A DNA stretch of 64,000 bases, from contig OZ238266.1 of NCBI GenBank assembly GCA_965178655.1, forward strand, positions 1,364,001-1,428,000, read 5' to 3'. The position numbers and the translations under genes are program-made. Source of the DNA: GCA-2733415 sp965178655 (GTDB lineage: Bacteria; Bacteroidota; Bacteroidia; Flavobacteriales; Flavobacteriaceae). Under the pieces are notes generated by a model. That model worked only from the letters and a program-made list of their open reading frames with translations. It made no database searches and was not told the DNA's origin. Positions 43,672 to 59,000 of this stretch are shown piece after piece. How positions within the stretch are numbered: position 1 is the stretch's first letter; every line of letters starts with the position of its first letter.

Positions 43672-43687
43672 GGGGTAAGAATAACCA
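43667..43687 (-). repeat. Right terminal inverted repeat / attachment arm
   Basis: Exact reverse complement of 28251-28271. Further AGAATAACC-like copies lie at 43678-43686, 43694-43702 (AGAATTACC) and 43713-43721, so the exact border is not certain. Confidence 0.9.
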
Positions 43688-43737
43688 CCCCACAGAATTA
43701 CCCCATCACTGTAGAATAACCCATACATCATACACAT

Positions 43738-43765
43738 AAAATAGCCGCTTTTAGCGGCTATTTTT
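43738..43765 (+). terminator. Strong intrinsic terminator right of the island
   Basis: AAAATAGCCGCT, loop TTT, AGCGGCTATTTT, then T. It probably served glmS before the island separated the two. Remaining sequence 43688-44028 has no ORF; a weak -7 TAACTTCG lies at 43991-43998 before the adhesin. Confidence 0.9.
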
Positions 43766-43794
43766 ATACCATATATATATATATGGTATAAAAA
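43761..43794. repeat. 34-bp perfect AT palindrome
   Basis: TTTTTATACCATATATAT is followed by its exact reverse complement, running into the terminator T tract. It could be a second hairpin or a cruciform-prone operator upstream of the adhesin. Confidence 0.75.
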
Positions 43795-44028
43795 CCATGT
43801 ATTTTACAATTAAAATATGCGGTTAATAGCGTGTTTTATTTGGCAGCTATAAAGCGGTTAATTTTATTAACATTTACTAAGGTGTAAAAATGCTTACACA
43901 TTAAAAATCCCTAATCTTACTGATAATATGTAATAGTTCTATAGTAGTGAAATAGTTAATAAAAAGTTATTTCGTTGTTTTTCTTTTTCGTAACTTCGCT
44001 CTCGTAAAGTTTTATTTAAACAACAGCT

Positions 44029-47000
44029 ATGAGAAAATTATTACTAGTACTAGGTTTTTTAGCAACTACATTACTTAGTGTACATGCACAGACAATAACA
44101 TCTTTCTCTCCAACATCTGGAGAAGTAGGAACAGCAGTTACAATTACAGGAACAGGTTTTGATGCTACGGCATCAAACAATATCGTGTATTTTGGAGGAG
44201 TTAAGGCAGCAGTTGCTGCGGCTACAACAACATCTTTAACGGTAACGTCTCCTCAAAACTCTGGGGTGGGGAATATAAAGGTAATTAATATAGCAACAGG
44301 GCTTTCGGACACGTACTATGGTTCTTTTGTAACAACCTTTGATGTTGAAGCGTTAACAACTGCAAATGATGCATCTTCTTTTGTTAGTTCTTCTGTGAAT
44401 GTTTCTAATATCCCAGGTGCTACTAAATACCAAAACTCTTGGGGGTATCCGTTAATGGCGGCTAATGATTTTGACGGTGATGGGAAAATAGACTTAATAA
44501 AAGTTAATGGTACAGATGCATCAAACTATGGTGCGGATATATACGTGAATACAACAGCGACCTCTGGAGGTACTATTACATATAACGCAACGCCTGTACA
44601 TTTATCTACAACAGGTACGTGTACGGCTGTAACTTCTTTTGACGCAAATAATGACGGGCTTTCAGATGTTGTTTTATCAAGTAGTGCTAGTGAGGATTTA
44701 ATGTATTTTAAAAACACATCTACTTCAGGTAATATTTCTTTTGCCGCAGGAGTGACTTTGTCAGGTGCATCAGGACTTAAGGTCTTGAAGCATGGGGATA
44801 TGGATGAGGATGGTAAAGAAGATATAGTTTTCTCAGACGGTACGGTTGTGGGGTACTATGCTAATACGTCATCAGGCGCTTCTGTTTCATTTAACTCTTC
44901 ACATACTTCAATTGTTACTGCTGCAAATAAAGGTTTTGAAATGGCGGATCTTGATCTAGACGGTGATGTTGATTTGATATATTGGAATGCAGGTAGCGTT
45001 CCTAAAATAATATATAAATCTTCTGCTGGTACATTTAATCCTAGTGGAAATACTGTTACAGGGACAACTTTTAATACTAACAATGGAGAAGTAGGGTCTG
45101 CAGTATTTACGGACTTAAATGGAGATGGTTATCCTGACTTTGTAGCAAATTCAAACCAATCATCTTGGATGGAAAATAATCAATCGGGTGGCTTTACTGC
45201 ATTCACTGATTTTTCATGCGACGGTTGTGGAGTAGGAGGAGTGAGTGCTGCAGATTTTAATGGAGATGGGTTGTTAGATATTGCACATGGTGCTCCTTAT
45301 TCGCCTTCTAGAATGCAGCTGAATTTAAATCAAACTGCTGGGGGTACTTTGTCATTTGGTTCATATTTAGAGAAATGGCTTGGGTTTCAGTATAGTTTAG
45401 GTACTTTGTCTGCAGATTTAAATAATGATGGAAAACCTGATTTTATTACATTGTCTGATGGTTCTAGTTCTTCAGGTCAAATTCAATTTTCAATACAAAG
45501 AAATAATTTACAGCCTGCCTCTACAATAACAACAACAGGAACATTAAATGCCTTTACAAAGTGTAACGGAAGTGCTTCTGCAGAGCAATCGTTTACGGTT
45601 GAAGGTTCTGGTTTGTCAGCAAACTTAACGGTAGATGCTGTTACAGGTTTAGAGTATTCTACAACAAGTGGTTCTGGTTTTGCGAGTTCACTAAGTTTAT
45701 CGCCAAGTTCAGGTACGGTAGCGTCAACTACTATATACGTAAGAATGACAGCTGGTGATAATAACGCAATTTCTTCAACGAATATAAATATAAACTCAAC
45801 TGGAGCTGCTCAGCAAACAGTTGCAGTAAGTGGGTCAATGTCTTCTTGTATAACAACAGCAGGAACATTAAATGCATTTACAAAATGTAATGGAAGTGCT
45901 TCGGCAAGTCAATCATTTACAGTTTCGGGTTCTGATCTGTCAGATGATATTGCTATAGCAGCATTATCAGGAGTAGAGTATTCTACAGATGATAGTACAT
46001 TTACATCAACCTTAACATTAGCAGAAACCAGTGGTACGGTGGCAACAACCACAGTATACACACGTATGACAGCTGCAGATAATGCAACTGTTTCAGGAAA
46101 TATAGACATTACATCAACAGGAGCAACAGCACAAGCAGTTGCTTTTTCTGGTTCGGTAACAGCGTTACCAGTAGGAACCTTTAGTTATACAGGAACACCT
46201 TATTGTTCAACTGACACTAACCCTTCTCCAACATATAGTGGAGGTGGAGTAGCAGGAACATTTACTTCAGCTGCAGGTTTAAGTATTAATTCGTCAACTG
46301 GTGCAGTAGATTTATCAGCAAGTACTGGAGGAACATATACAGTTACTAACACGGTAACGGCAAACGGTTGTACAGCAGCTGCAACATCTTCAATAGTAAT
46401 TACCACCATTATACCAAATGTTACGGTAGATAGTGGTTGTTATGGCGAAACAAATGTAGGGGTAGCTACTGTAGCACCTACAGGAGGAACGGGATATACA
46501 TATTCATGGGATGATGCCAATACATCAACAACAGCTTCAATTACAGGTCTAGCAGATGGTACATATACGTGTACTATTACAGACACAGCTTCAGGTTGTG
46601 TAGTTACAGCTATAGCAACAATTACAAGTCCTACTTCTGGGCTTTCTGTTTCAACATTAAGCGCTACAGGTGTTGCTTGTTTTGGAGATACTGATGGGGT
46701 AATGACTGTCCTTCCACAGGGGGGTATATCGCCTTATACAGTTCAATGGAAAGAGGCAACGGCAGGAATTTCAGGAACTGCAACAACAACTACAGGAGCA
46801 TACGGGCCATACACTACTTATATAGGTAATGGTTTAGCAGCAGGTACTTGGTCGGCTATTGTAACAGATGCAAACGGATGTACTCAAGAAAGTGCAACAA
46901 AAACAATAACTGAGCCAGCAGTATTAAGCGCAACGGTAACACAGACAGATGTACTGTGTAACGGGGCAAGTACTGGAGCAATAGACTTAACGGCAGCAGG

Positions 47001-50000
47001 CGGAACAGAAGCAAGTGCTTATGATTATTCATGGGTAAATGATGCAAATTCTTCTACAGTTATTGCAACAACAGAAGATCTTTCAAACCTTGCAGCAGGA
47101 AGTTATACCTGTACCATTACAGACGACAACTCTTGTTCAATTACAAAAACAGTAACAATTACAGAGCCATCAGCTGCATTAGCTGGAACTACAACAGTAG
47201 GTAACGGTTCATTATCTTGTTATGGTGATAGTGATGGAGAGTTAACAGCAGTTCATACTTCAGGAACAGGAACAGGGTCTGTTTCTTATTCATGGGTAAA
47301 TGATGCAACTCCAGCTACAGTATTATATACAACAGCAGGAACAGGTGCTAACTTAGTAGCAGGTGATTATACTTGTACTATAGAAGATGCAAATGGATGT
47401 ACAACTACAGTTACAGGAACAATCACACAACCATCAGCTGCATTAGCTGGAACTACAACAGTAGGTAATGGTTCATTATCTTGTTATGGTGATAGTGATG
47501 GAGAGTTAACAGCAGTTCATACTTCAGGAACAGGAACAGGGTCTGTTTCTTATTCATGGGTAAATGATGCAACTCCCGCTACAGTATTATATACAACAGC
47601 AGGAACAGGTGCTAACTTAGTAGCAGGTGATTATACTTGTACTATAGAAGATGCAAATGGATGTACAACTACAGTTACAGGAACAATTACACAACCATCA
47701 GCTGCATTAGCTGGAACTACAACAGTAGGTAATGGTTCATTATCTTGTTATGGTGATAGTGATGGAGAGTTAACAGCAGTTCATACTTCAGGAACAGGAA
47801 CAGGGTCTGTTTCTTATTCATGGGTAAATGATGCAACTCCCGCTACAGTATTATATACAACAGCAGGAACAGGTGCTAACTTAGTAGCAGGTGATTATAC
47901 TTGTACTATAGAAGATGCAAATGGATGTACAACTACAGTTACAGGAACAATTACACAACCATCAGCTGCATTAGCTGGAACTACAACAGTAGGTAACGGT
48001 TCATTATCTTGTTATGGTGATAGTGATGGAGAGTTAACAGCAGTTCATACTTCAGGAACAGGAACAGGGTCTGTTTCTTATTCATGGGTTAACGACGCTG
48101 CATCATCAACAGTATTATATACAACGGCAGGAACAGGCGCTAACTTAGTAGCAGGTGATTATACTTGTACTATAGAAGATGCAAATGGATGTACAACTAC
48201 AGTTACAGGAACAATTACACAACCATCAGCTGCATTAGCTGGAACTACAACAGTAGGTAATGGTTCATTATCTTGTTATGGTGATAGTGATGGAGAGTTA
48301 ACAGCAGTTCATACTTCAGGAACAGGAACAGGGTCTGTTTCTTATTCATGGGTAAATGATGCAACTCCCGCTACAGTATTATATACAACAGCAGGAACAG
48401 GTGCTAACTTAGTAGCAGGTGATTATACTTGTACTATAGAAGATGCAAATGGATGTACAACAACAGTTACAGGAACAATCACACAACCATCAGTAATAAG
48501 CGCAACGGTAACACAGACAAATGTACTGTGTTATGGTGCTAGTACTGGTGCAATAGACTTAACGGTATCAGGTGGAACAGAAGCAATTTCTTATGATTAT
48601 TCATGGGTAAATGATGCAAATTCTTCTACAGTTATTGCAACTACAGAAGACCTTGGAAACCTTGCAGTAGGAAGTTATACCTGTACCATTACAGATGACA
48701 ACTCTTGTTCAATTACAAAAACAGTAACAATTACAGAACCATCAGCTGCATTAGCTGGAACTACAACAGTAGGTAATGGTTCATTATCTTGTTATGGTGA
48801 TAGTGATGGAGAGTTAACAGCAGTTCATACTTCAGGAACAGGAACAGGGTCTGTTTCTTATTCATGGGTAAATGATGCAACTCCAGCTACAGTATTATAT
48901 ACAACAGCAGGAACAGGTGCTAACTTAGTAGCAGGTGATTATACTTGTACTATAGAAGATGCAAATGGATGTACAACTACAGTTACAGGAACAATTACAG
49001 AACCATCAGCTGCATTAGCTGGAACTACAACAGTAGGTAATGGTTCATTATCTTGTTATGGTGATAGTGATGGAGAGTTAACAGCAGTTCATACTTCAGG
49101 AACAGGAACAGGGTCTGTTTCTTATTCATGGGTAAATGATGCAACTCCAGCTACAGTATTATATACAACAGCAGGAACAGGTGCTAACTTAGTAGCAGGT
49201 GATTATACTTGTACTATAGAAGATGCAAATGGATGTACAACTACGGTTACAGGAACAATTACACAACCATCAGTAATCAGCGCAACGGTAACACAGACAG
49301 ATGTACTGTGTTATGGTGCTAGTACTGGTGCAATAGACTTAACGGTATCAGGTGGAACAGAAGCAAGTGCTTATGATTATTCATGGGTAAATGATGCAAA
49401 TTCTTCTACAGTTATTGCAACAACAGAAGATCTTTCAAACCTTGCAGCAGGAAGTTATACCTGTACCATTACAGATGACAACTCTTGTTCAATTACAAAA
49501 ACAGTAACAATTACAGAACCATCAGCTGCATTAGCTGGAACTACAACAGTAGGTAATGGTTCATTATCTTGTTATGGTGATAGTGATGGAGAGTTAACAG
49601 CAGTTCATACTTCAGGAACAGGAACAGGGTCTGTTTCTTATTCATGGGTAAATGATGCAACTCCAGCTACAGTATTATATACAACAGCAGGAACAGGTGC
49701 TAACTTAGTAGCAGGTGATTATACTTGTACTATAGAAGATGCAAATGGATGTACAACTACAGTTACAGGAACAATCACACAACCATCAGCTGCATTAGCT
49801 GGAACTACAACAGTAGGTAATGGTTCATTATCTTGTTATGGTGATAGTGATGGAGAGTTAACAGCAGTTCATACTTCAGGAACAGGAACAGGGTCTGTTT
49901 CTTATTCATGGGTAAATGATGCAACTCCCGCTACAGTATTATATACAACAGCAGGAACAGGTGCTAACTTAGTAGCAGGTGATTATACTTGTACTATAGA

Positions 50001-53000
50001 AGATGCAAATGGATGTACAACTACAGTTACAGGAACAATTACACAACCATCAGCTGCATTAGCTGGAACTACAACAGTAGGTAATGGTTCATTATCTTGT
50101 TATGGTGATAGTGATGGAGAGTTAACAGCAGTTCATACTTCAGGAACAGGAACAGGGTCTGTTTCTTATTCATGGGTAAATGATGCAACTCCCGCTACAG
50201 TATTATATACAACAGCAGGAACAGGTGCTAACTTAGTAGCAGGTGATTATACTTGTACTATAGAAGATGCAAATGGATGTACAACTACAGTTACAGGAAC
50301 AATTACACAACCATCAGCTGCATTAGCTGGAACTACAACAGTAGGTAACGGTTCATTATCTTGTTATGGTGATAGTGATGGAGAGTTAACAGCAGTTCAT
50401 ACTTCAGGAACAGGAACAGGGTCTGTTTCTTATTCATGGGTTAACGACGCTGCATCATCAACAGTATTATATACAACGGCAGGAACAGGCGCTAACTTAG
50501 TAGCAGGTGATTATACTTGTACTATAGAAGATGCAAATGGATGTACAACTACAGTTACAGGAACAATAACACAACCATCAGCAGCATTAAGTGCTTCAAA
50601 TACAGCAATCTCACCAGTTTCATGTTATGGCGGTTCTGACGGATCATTTACTATTGCAGGTTCAGGTGGTACGTCTCCTTATACATATTCAAATAGTACA
50701 GGGGCAACATATGATGTAAACGGAGATGCTTCAGTTTATATAACTTCAGGTATATTCCCAGGATTAACTACAGGGTCATACACTGTTAGGGTAAAAGACG
50801 CAAATGGATGTACATATGATATATCGGTTTCAATCACACAACCAGCAGCAGCATTAGATTCAAGTTCAACACAAACAAACGTAGTGTGTTATGGTGCAAG
50901 TACTGGTGCTATTAATTTAACACCGTCAGGTGGAACAAGTCCATATACTTATGCATGGAGTGATGGTGCAAGTTATACAGCATCAACAGAAGATATTTCA
51001 AGTTTACCAGCAGGTACATATACCTGTACAATTACAGATAATAATAACTGTACAACAACAGAAGAGGTAACAATAACTCAAAATACTGAGATAACATACA
51101 CGGTAAGTTCAACTATTGGTTGTTTCTTCCAAAATAACGGAACCATGACCGTGTCATCTGTAACAGGTGGTACAGGGTCTTATACATATACATGGTCTCA
51201 TGATAATAATAATAATACAGCTTCGGCAGCTAGTTTATCGCCAGGTATTGCGTATACAGTAACAGTAACAGACAGTTCTAACTGTTCAGTTTCAGAAACA
51301 GTAACATTAGCATTCCCTTCTCCTGTTACCGCATCAGGAACAGGAACAACCGCTACTACTTGTAACGGTGGTAGTGATGGTACAGCAACAGTAGTTGCTG
51401 GTGGAGGGCAATCGCCATATACATACGCATGGAAAGATTCTTCTAACAACTCAGTAGCAACAGATGCTGCTACAGCTACAGGATTAAGTGCAGGTACTTA
51501 TACTTGTGTTGTTACAGATGCAAGTGGTTGTTCGGTAACGAGTAACGTATTAACGGTTTCAGAACCAGATGCAGTAGTAGCAAGTGGAGTAATAACAGAC
51601 GTACTTTGTAATGGAAACAGTACAGGTGCTATTGATTTGTCTGTAGTTGGAGGAAGTAGTTCTTACTCATACACATGGACAGCAACCAACGGAGGTACAA
51701 TTCCTTCAGGTCAAGAAAATAACCAAGATTTAACATCTTTAACAGCAGGTACATATTCTTGTGCTATAGTAGAAAGTGTTGGTTGTACAGTAACAGGAAC
51801 TACTAGTTTTGTTGTTACGGAACCAGCTGCGGCATTAAGTGCTTCATCTAGTAGCACAACTAATGTAAGTTGTAATGCAGGTGCTGATGGAGAAGTTGTT
51901 ATTACAACAACTGGTGGTACGCCATTCTCTTCAGGAAATACATATACCTATGCATGGACAAAAGATGCTTCGGCATATACGCCAGCTGTAGGAGACGAGG
52001 TAGTATCATCAAACACAGTTACCTTATCTAATTTATCAGAAGGGGTTTATGTATGTACAATTACAGACGATAACGGATGTTCTTATACGGTTAGTAAAAC
52101 AATCACAGAGCCATCGGCAGCATTGTCTGCAACAATAGCAATGACAGCAACAACTTGTTTTGGAGGTTCAGATGGTACAGCAACAGCAACACCATCAGGA
52201 GGTACAGCACCATATAGTTATTCATGGTCTGATTCGTCAACACAAACCACTGCAACAGCAACAGGTTTATCAGCAGGAGCATATACATGTACAGTTACAG
52301 ATGATAATGGATGTACTGTAACAACAGCTTCAATAACAGTAACGGTAGGAGATACTACTGTGCCAACAATTACTGCACCAGCAAATGTTACAGTAAATGT
52401 AGATGCAGGCGCATGTACAACAGCTTTTGCAAATGTAAATTTAGCAACACCAACAACGGCAGATAACTGTGCAGTAGCATCTACAACAAATGATGCCTCA
52501 GGAGCATATGCTTTAGGAGATACTACAGTAACATGGACAGTAACAGATACTGCAGGAAATACAGCTACAGCTACCCAAACAGTAACCGTAGTAGATAATA
52601 TAGATCCAACAATTACTTGTCCTGCTGATATTTCAGTAAACAATACTTCAGGATCATGTGATGCCACAGTAACATATGCTGCGACAACAGCATCAGATAA
52701 CTGTTCAACATTCCCAGGAGCAATTTCAGGGTTTACCTTATTAGGTACGCATAACGGACATACGTATTACTTGTCAGATAATACTTTCACAGCTACAGCT
52801 ATTTTTGCTGATGCTGTAACTAATGGTGGTTATGTAACGACGATAAATAACGTTGAAGAAAATAGTTTTTTAAAGACAGAAATAGCCGGTTCTCAGGCAT
52901 TTATAGGATTAAATGCTGTCGCTGCTCAAGGAACATTTGTTTGGGAAAATGGAGAAGTAAGCACTTATGCGGATTGGGATAATGGCCAAGGAACATTTGC

Positions 53001-56000
53001 AAATAATGAACCATATGTAATGATTGACTTGGTTAACGGTACAGGGTGGCATGATTATCCTTCTTCAGCTACTTCAAAATACATTCTTGAAATAGATGCA
53101 TCGTTAGAACAAACAGCAGGTATTGCCTCAGGCGGAACCTTCCCAGTAGGAACAACAACGAATACTTTTGTGGCAACAGATGCTTCAGGAAATACGGCTA
53201 CTTGTAGTTTTGATGTTGTGGTAGCAGATAATGAGGCGCCAGTTGCTATTGCACAAAACATGACAGTTGTTTTAGACGCTTCAGGAAATGCTTCGGTAAC
53301 TGCTGCACAAATAAACAATAGTTCAACAGACAACTGTAGTATTGCAACATATGCATTAGATATTACTACTTTTGACTGTACTGATGTAGGAACTCCTGTT
53401 ACAGTAACACTTACGGTAACGGATGGTTCTTCAAATCAAGATACCGCAACCGCAACGGTAACCGTAACTGATACAACTAATCCAACGATTACTGCACCAG
53501 CAGATGTAAGTGTAAATGTAGATACAGGGTTATGTACGGCAAGTAGTGTTTCTTTAGGAACGCCAACTACTGCCGATAACTGTTCAGGAGCGACTGTAAC
53601 AAACAATGCACCGTCACCATTTCCGCTAGGAGATACTACAGTAACTTGGACGGTAACAGATGCTTCGAATAATACAGCTACAGCTACACAAGTGGTAACG
53701 GTAGTAGATAACATCAATCCAACAATTACCGCACCAGCAGATGTAAGTGTAAATGTAGATACAGGGTTATGTACGGCAAGTAGTGTTTCTTTAGGAACAA
53801 CACCTACAGGCGCAGACAACTGTACGGTAAGTACCGTAACAAATAATGCACCGTCAACATATCCATTAGGAGACACCACAGTAACCTATACGGTAACTGA
53901 TAGCGCGGGTCTTACTGCAACGGATACACAAATAGTAACAGTAGTTGATAACATTAACCCGGTAGCCATAGCACAAAACATGACAGTTGTTTTAGACGCT
54001 TCAGGAAATGCTTCGGTAACTGCTGCACAAATAAACAATAGTTCAACAGACAACTGTAGTATTGCAACATATGCATTAGATATTACTACTTTTGACTGTA
54101 CTGATGTAGGAACTCCTGTTACAGTAACACTTACGGTAACGGATGGTTCTTCAAATCAAGATACCGCAACCGCAACGGTAACCGTAACTGACACGACGAA
54201 TCCAACGATTACTGCACCAGCAAATGTAAGTGTAAATGTAGATACAGGATTATGTACGGCAAGTAGTGTTTCTTTAGGAACGCCAACTACTGCCGATAAC
54301 TGTTCAGGAGCGACTGTAACAAACAATGCACCGTCACCATTTCCGCTAGGAGATACCACGGTAACTTGGACGGTAACGGATGCTTCAAATAATACAGCTA
54401 CAGCTACACAAGTGGTAACAGTAGTAGATAATATTGACCCAACAATTTCTTGTCCTGCTGATATTGCGGTAAACAATGATACAGGATCATGTGATGCAGT
54501 AGTAACATATGCAATGCCTTCAGGTGCTGATAATTGTTCTGTTGCTTCAGTAGTATTAGTTTCAGGAATTGCCTCAGGAGGAACCTTCCCGGTAGGAACA
54601 ACAACCAATACTTTAAGAGTAACAGATGGTTCAGGAAACACAGCAATATGTAGTTTTAATGTAGTGGTATCGGATAATGAAAACCCGGTAGCCATAACAC
54701 AAAACATGACAGTTGTTTTAGACGCTTCAGGCAATGCTTCGGTAACTGCTGCACAAATAAACAATAGTTCAACAGACAACTGTAGTATTGCAACGTATGC
54801 TTTAGATACAACTACATTCTCTTGTAGTGATGTTGGAGATAATACCGTAACACTTACGGTAACGGATGCTGCAGGAAATTCAGATACCGCAACCGCAACG
54901 GTAACCGTAACTGACACGACTAATCCAACAATTACTGCACCAGCAAATGTTACAGTAAATGTAGATTCAGGAGCATGTACGGCAAGCAGTGTTTCTTTAG
55001 GAACTGCAACTACAGCAGATAACTGTTCAGGAGCGACTGTAACAAACAATGCGCCATCACCATTCCCAATCGGAGATACCACGGTAACTTGGACGGTAAC
55101 GGATGCTTCAAATAATACAGCTACAGCTACACAAGTAGTAACTGTAGTAGATAACGGAGTACCAGTAGCAGATAGCGCTACTTTAGCAGATATTACAGAC
55201 CAATGTGAGGTAACAAGCTTAACAGCACCTACTGCAACAGACTGTAGTAATGTTGGTTCTATAACAGGAACGCATAACGTTACCTTGCCAATTACAACTC
55301 AAGGGACTACCGTTGTAACGTGGACCTATGAAGATACTGTAGGAAATACAAGTACACAAACACAAAATGTAATTATTAATGATACTACTTCGCCAACAGT
55401 ATTAACACAAGCTGCAACAGTGCAGTTAGATGCTTCTGGTCAAGCAGTAATTACTTCAACAGCAATTGATGGAGGAACTACTGATAACTGTTCAGGAATG
55501 ACCTTAACAGTAACACCAAGTATTTTAGGATGTTCAAGTATAGGGCAAAATACAGTATTGTTAATTGCAACAGATATTAACGGAAACCAAGCGTTTAAAA
55601 CTGCTTTAGTTACGATAGTAGACAGTATTGATCCATCAATTACATGTCCTTCAAATGTTTCTGTAACAACAGATGCAGGAGGAACTACTGCAAGTGGTGT
55701 ATCTTTAGGAACACCAACTACAGCAGATAACTGTTCGGTTGCATCTACAACAAATGATGCGCCAACAACATATCCAATTGGAGATACCACAGTAACATGG
55801 ACAGTAACAGATGGTTCTGGAAACACAGCTACATGTACGCAAACAGTAACAGTAGCAGATGATGAGTCACCAACAATTACATGTCCTGCTGATGTAACAG
55901 TAGCAGCTGATTCAGGTGCTTGTTCTGCAGCGGCTTCAGGAGTTTCTTTAGGAACTGCAACAGCAACGGATAACATTGCAGGTGTAACAGTATCTAACAA

Positions 56001-59000
56001 TGCACCAACAACATTCCCATTAGGAGCAACTACGGTAACGTGGACTGCAACTGATGTGAATAGTAATACAACAACATGTACACAAACAGTAACAGTAACT
56101 GATAGTGTTGTGCCAACAATTACTGCGCCAGCAGATGTAACAGTAGCAGCTGATTCAGGTGCTTGTACAGCAGCGGCTTCAGGAATAACTTTAGGAAATG
56201 CAACTACAGCAGATAACTGTACAGTAGCCACTACAACGAATGATGCACCAGCAACATTCCCACTAGGAGCAACTACAGTAACGTATACTGTAACTGATAA
56301 TTCTGGGAACACTGCAACTGATACACAAATAGTAACAGTAACAGATAGTGTTGATCCAACAATTAGTGCGCCAGCAGATATTACAGTATCAGCAGATGCA
56401 GGAATATGTACGGCAGCAGGAGTTTCATTAGGAACTGCCACTACAGCAGATAACTGTACGGTAGCGTCTACTACGAATGATGCACCAGCAACATTCCCAC
56501 TAGGAGATACTACAGTAACATATACAGTAACAGATGGTTCTGGAAACACAGCCACTGATACACAAGTAGTAACAGTAGTTGATAATGTTAATCCAACAAT
56601 TACTGCACCAGCAGCAATGACGGTAGCAACAGATGCTGGAGCTTGTACTGCAACAGTTTCATTAGGAACTGCAACTACAGCAGATAACTGTTCAGTAGCG
56701 TCTACAACTAACAATGCACCAACAACATTCCCACTAGGAGCAACTACAGTAATATGGACAGTAACAGATGGTTCTGGAAACACAGCCACTGCTACACAAG
56801 TAGTAACAGTAACAGATAGTGTTGATCCAACAATTACTGCGCCAGCAGATGTAACCGTAGCAACTGATTCAGGTGCTTGTACAGCAGCGGCTTCAGGAGT
56901 AACTTTAGGAACTGCCACTACAGCAGATAACTGTTCAGTAGCATCTACGACGAATGATGCACCAGCAACATTCCCACTAGGAGCAACTACAGTAACATAT
57001 ACAGTAACAGATGGTTCTGGAAACACAGCTACTGATACACAAGTAGTAACAGTAACAGATAGTGTTAACCCAACAATTAGTGCGCCAGCAGATATTACAG
57101 TATCAGCAGGAGCAGGAGCTTGTACGGCAACAGGAATAACTTTAGGAACTGCCACTACAGCAGATAACTGTTCAGTAGCGTCTACTACGAATGATGCACC
57201 AGCAACATTCCCAGCAGGAGCAACAACAGTAACATGGACAGTAACGGATGGTTCTGGAAACACAGCCACTGATACACAGGTAGTAACAGTAGTAGATAGC
57301 GTTATGCCAACAATTACTGCACCAGCAGCAATGACGGTATCAACAGATGCTGGAGCTTGTACTGCAACAGTTTCATTAGGAACTGCCACTACAGCAGATA
57401 ACTGTTCAGTAGCGTCTACTACGAATGATGCACCAACAGCATTCCCGTTAGGAGCAACTACAGTAATATGGACAGTAACAGATGGTTCTGGAAACACAGC
57501 CACTGCTACTCAAGTAATAACAGTAACTGATAGTGTTGATCCAACAATTACTGCGCCAGCAGATGTAACCGTAGCAACTGATTCAGGTGCTTGTACAGCA
57601 GCGGCTTCAGGAGTAACTTTAGGAACTGCCACTACAGCAGATAACTGTTCAGTAGCGTCTACTACGAATGATGCACCAGCAACATTCCCAACAGGAGCAA
57701 CTACAGTAACATGGACAGTAACAGATGGTTCTGGAAACACAGCTACTGCTACACAAGTAGTAACAGTAACAGATAGTGTTGATCCAACAATTACTGCACC
57801 AGCAGCAATGACGGTATCAGCAGATGCTGGAGCTTGTACTGCAACAGGAATTTCATTAGGAACTGCAACAACAGCAGATAACTGTACGGTAGCATCTACT
57901 ACGAATGATGCACCAGCAACATTCCCAGCAGGAGCAACTACAGTAACATGGACAGTAACAGATGGTTCTGGAAACACAGCCACTGCTACACAAGTAGTAA
58001 CAGTAACAGATAGTGTTGACCCAACAATTACTGCACCAGCAGCAATGACGGTATCAACAGATGCTGGAGCTTGTACTGCAACAGTTTCATTAGGAACTGC
58101 AACAACAGCAGATAACTGTTCAGTAGCGTCTACTACGAATGATGCACCAGCAACATTCCCACTAGGAGCAACTACAGTAACATGGACAGTAACAGATGGT
58201 TCTGGAAACACAGCTACTGCTACACAAGTAGTAACAGTAACAGATAGTGTTGATCCAACAATTACTGCACCAGCAGCAATATCGGTATCAACAGATGCTG
58301 GAGCTTGTACTGCAACAGTTTCATTAGGAACTGCAACAACAGCAGATAACTGTACGGTAGCGTCTACTACGAATGATGCACCAGCAACATTCCCACTAGG
58401 AGCAACTACAGTAACATGGACAGTAACAGATGGTTCTGGAAACACAGCCACTGCTACACAAGTAGTAACAGTAACAGATAGTGTTGATCCAACAATTACT
58501 GCACCAGCAGCAATGACGGTATCAGCAGATGCTGGAGCTTGTACTGCAACAGGAATTTCATTAGGAACTGCAACAACAGCAGATAACTGTTCAGTAGCGT
58601 CTACTACGAATGATGCACCAGCAACATTCCCAGCAGGAGCAACTACAGTAACATGGACAGTAACAGATGGTTCTGGAAACACAGCCACTGCTACACAAGT
58701 AGTAACAGTAACAGATAGTGTTGACCCAACAATTACTGCACCAGCAGCAATGACGGTATCAACAGATGCTGGAGCTTGTACTGCAACAGTTTCATTAGGA
58801 ACTGCAACAACAGCAGATAACTGTTCAGTAGCGTCTACTACGAATGATGCACCAGCAACATTCCCACTAGGAGCAACTACAGTAACATGGACAGTAACAG
58901 ATGGTTCTGGAAACACAGCTACTGCTACACAAGTAGTAACAGTAACAGATAGTGTTGATCCAACAATTACTGCACCAGCAGCAATATCGGTATCAACAGA

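Larger units (their letters stand above)
28251..43687. mobile_element. 15.4-kb serine-recombinase island with type I R-M cargo
   Basis: Bounded by a perfect 21-bp inverted repeat, inserted directly 3' of glmS. The right end carries the large serine recombinase gene. Cargo: HUH/Rep-like and small genes, two excisionase-like HTH proteins, hsdMSR, a resolvase, a formyltransferase and orphans. Codon usage (AGA and GGA rich) differs from the flanks. No transposase, tRNA target or target-site duplication was found. The boundary may extend a few bases outward. Confidence 0.8.

Noticed and set aside
47173..50580. Regular repeats that might look like a CRISPR array
   Set aside because: The units are 264 bp, coding and near-identical throughout, without short unique spacers.
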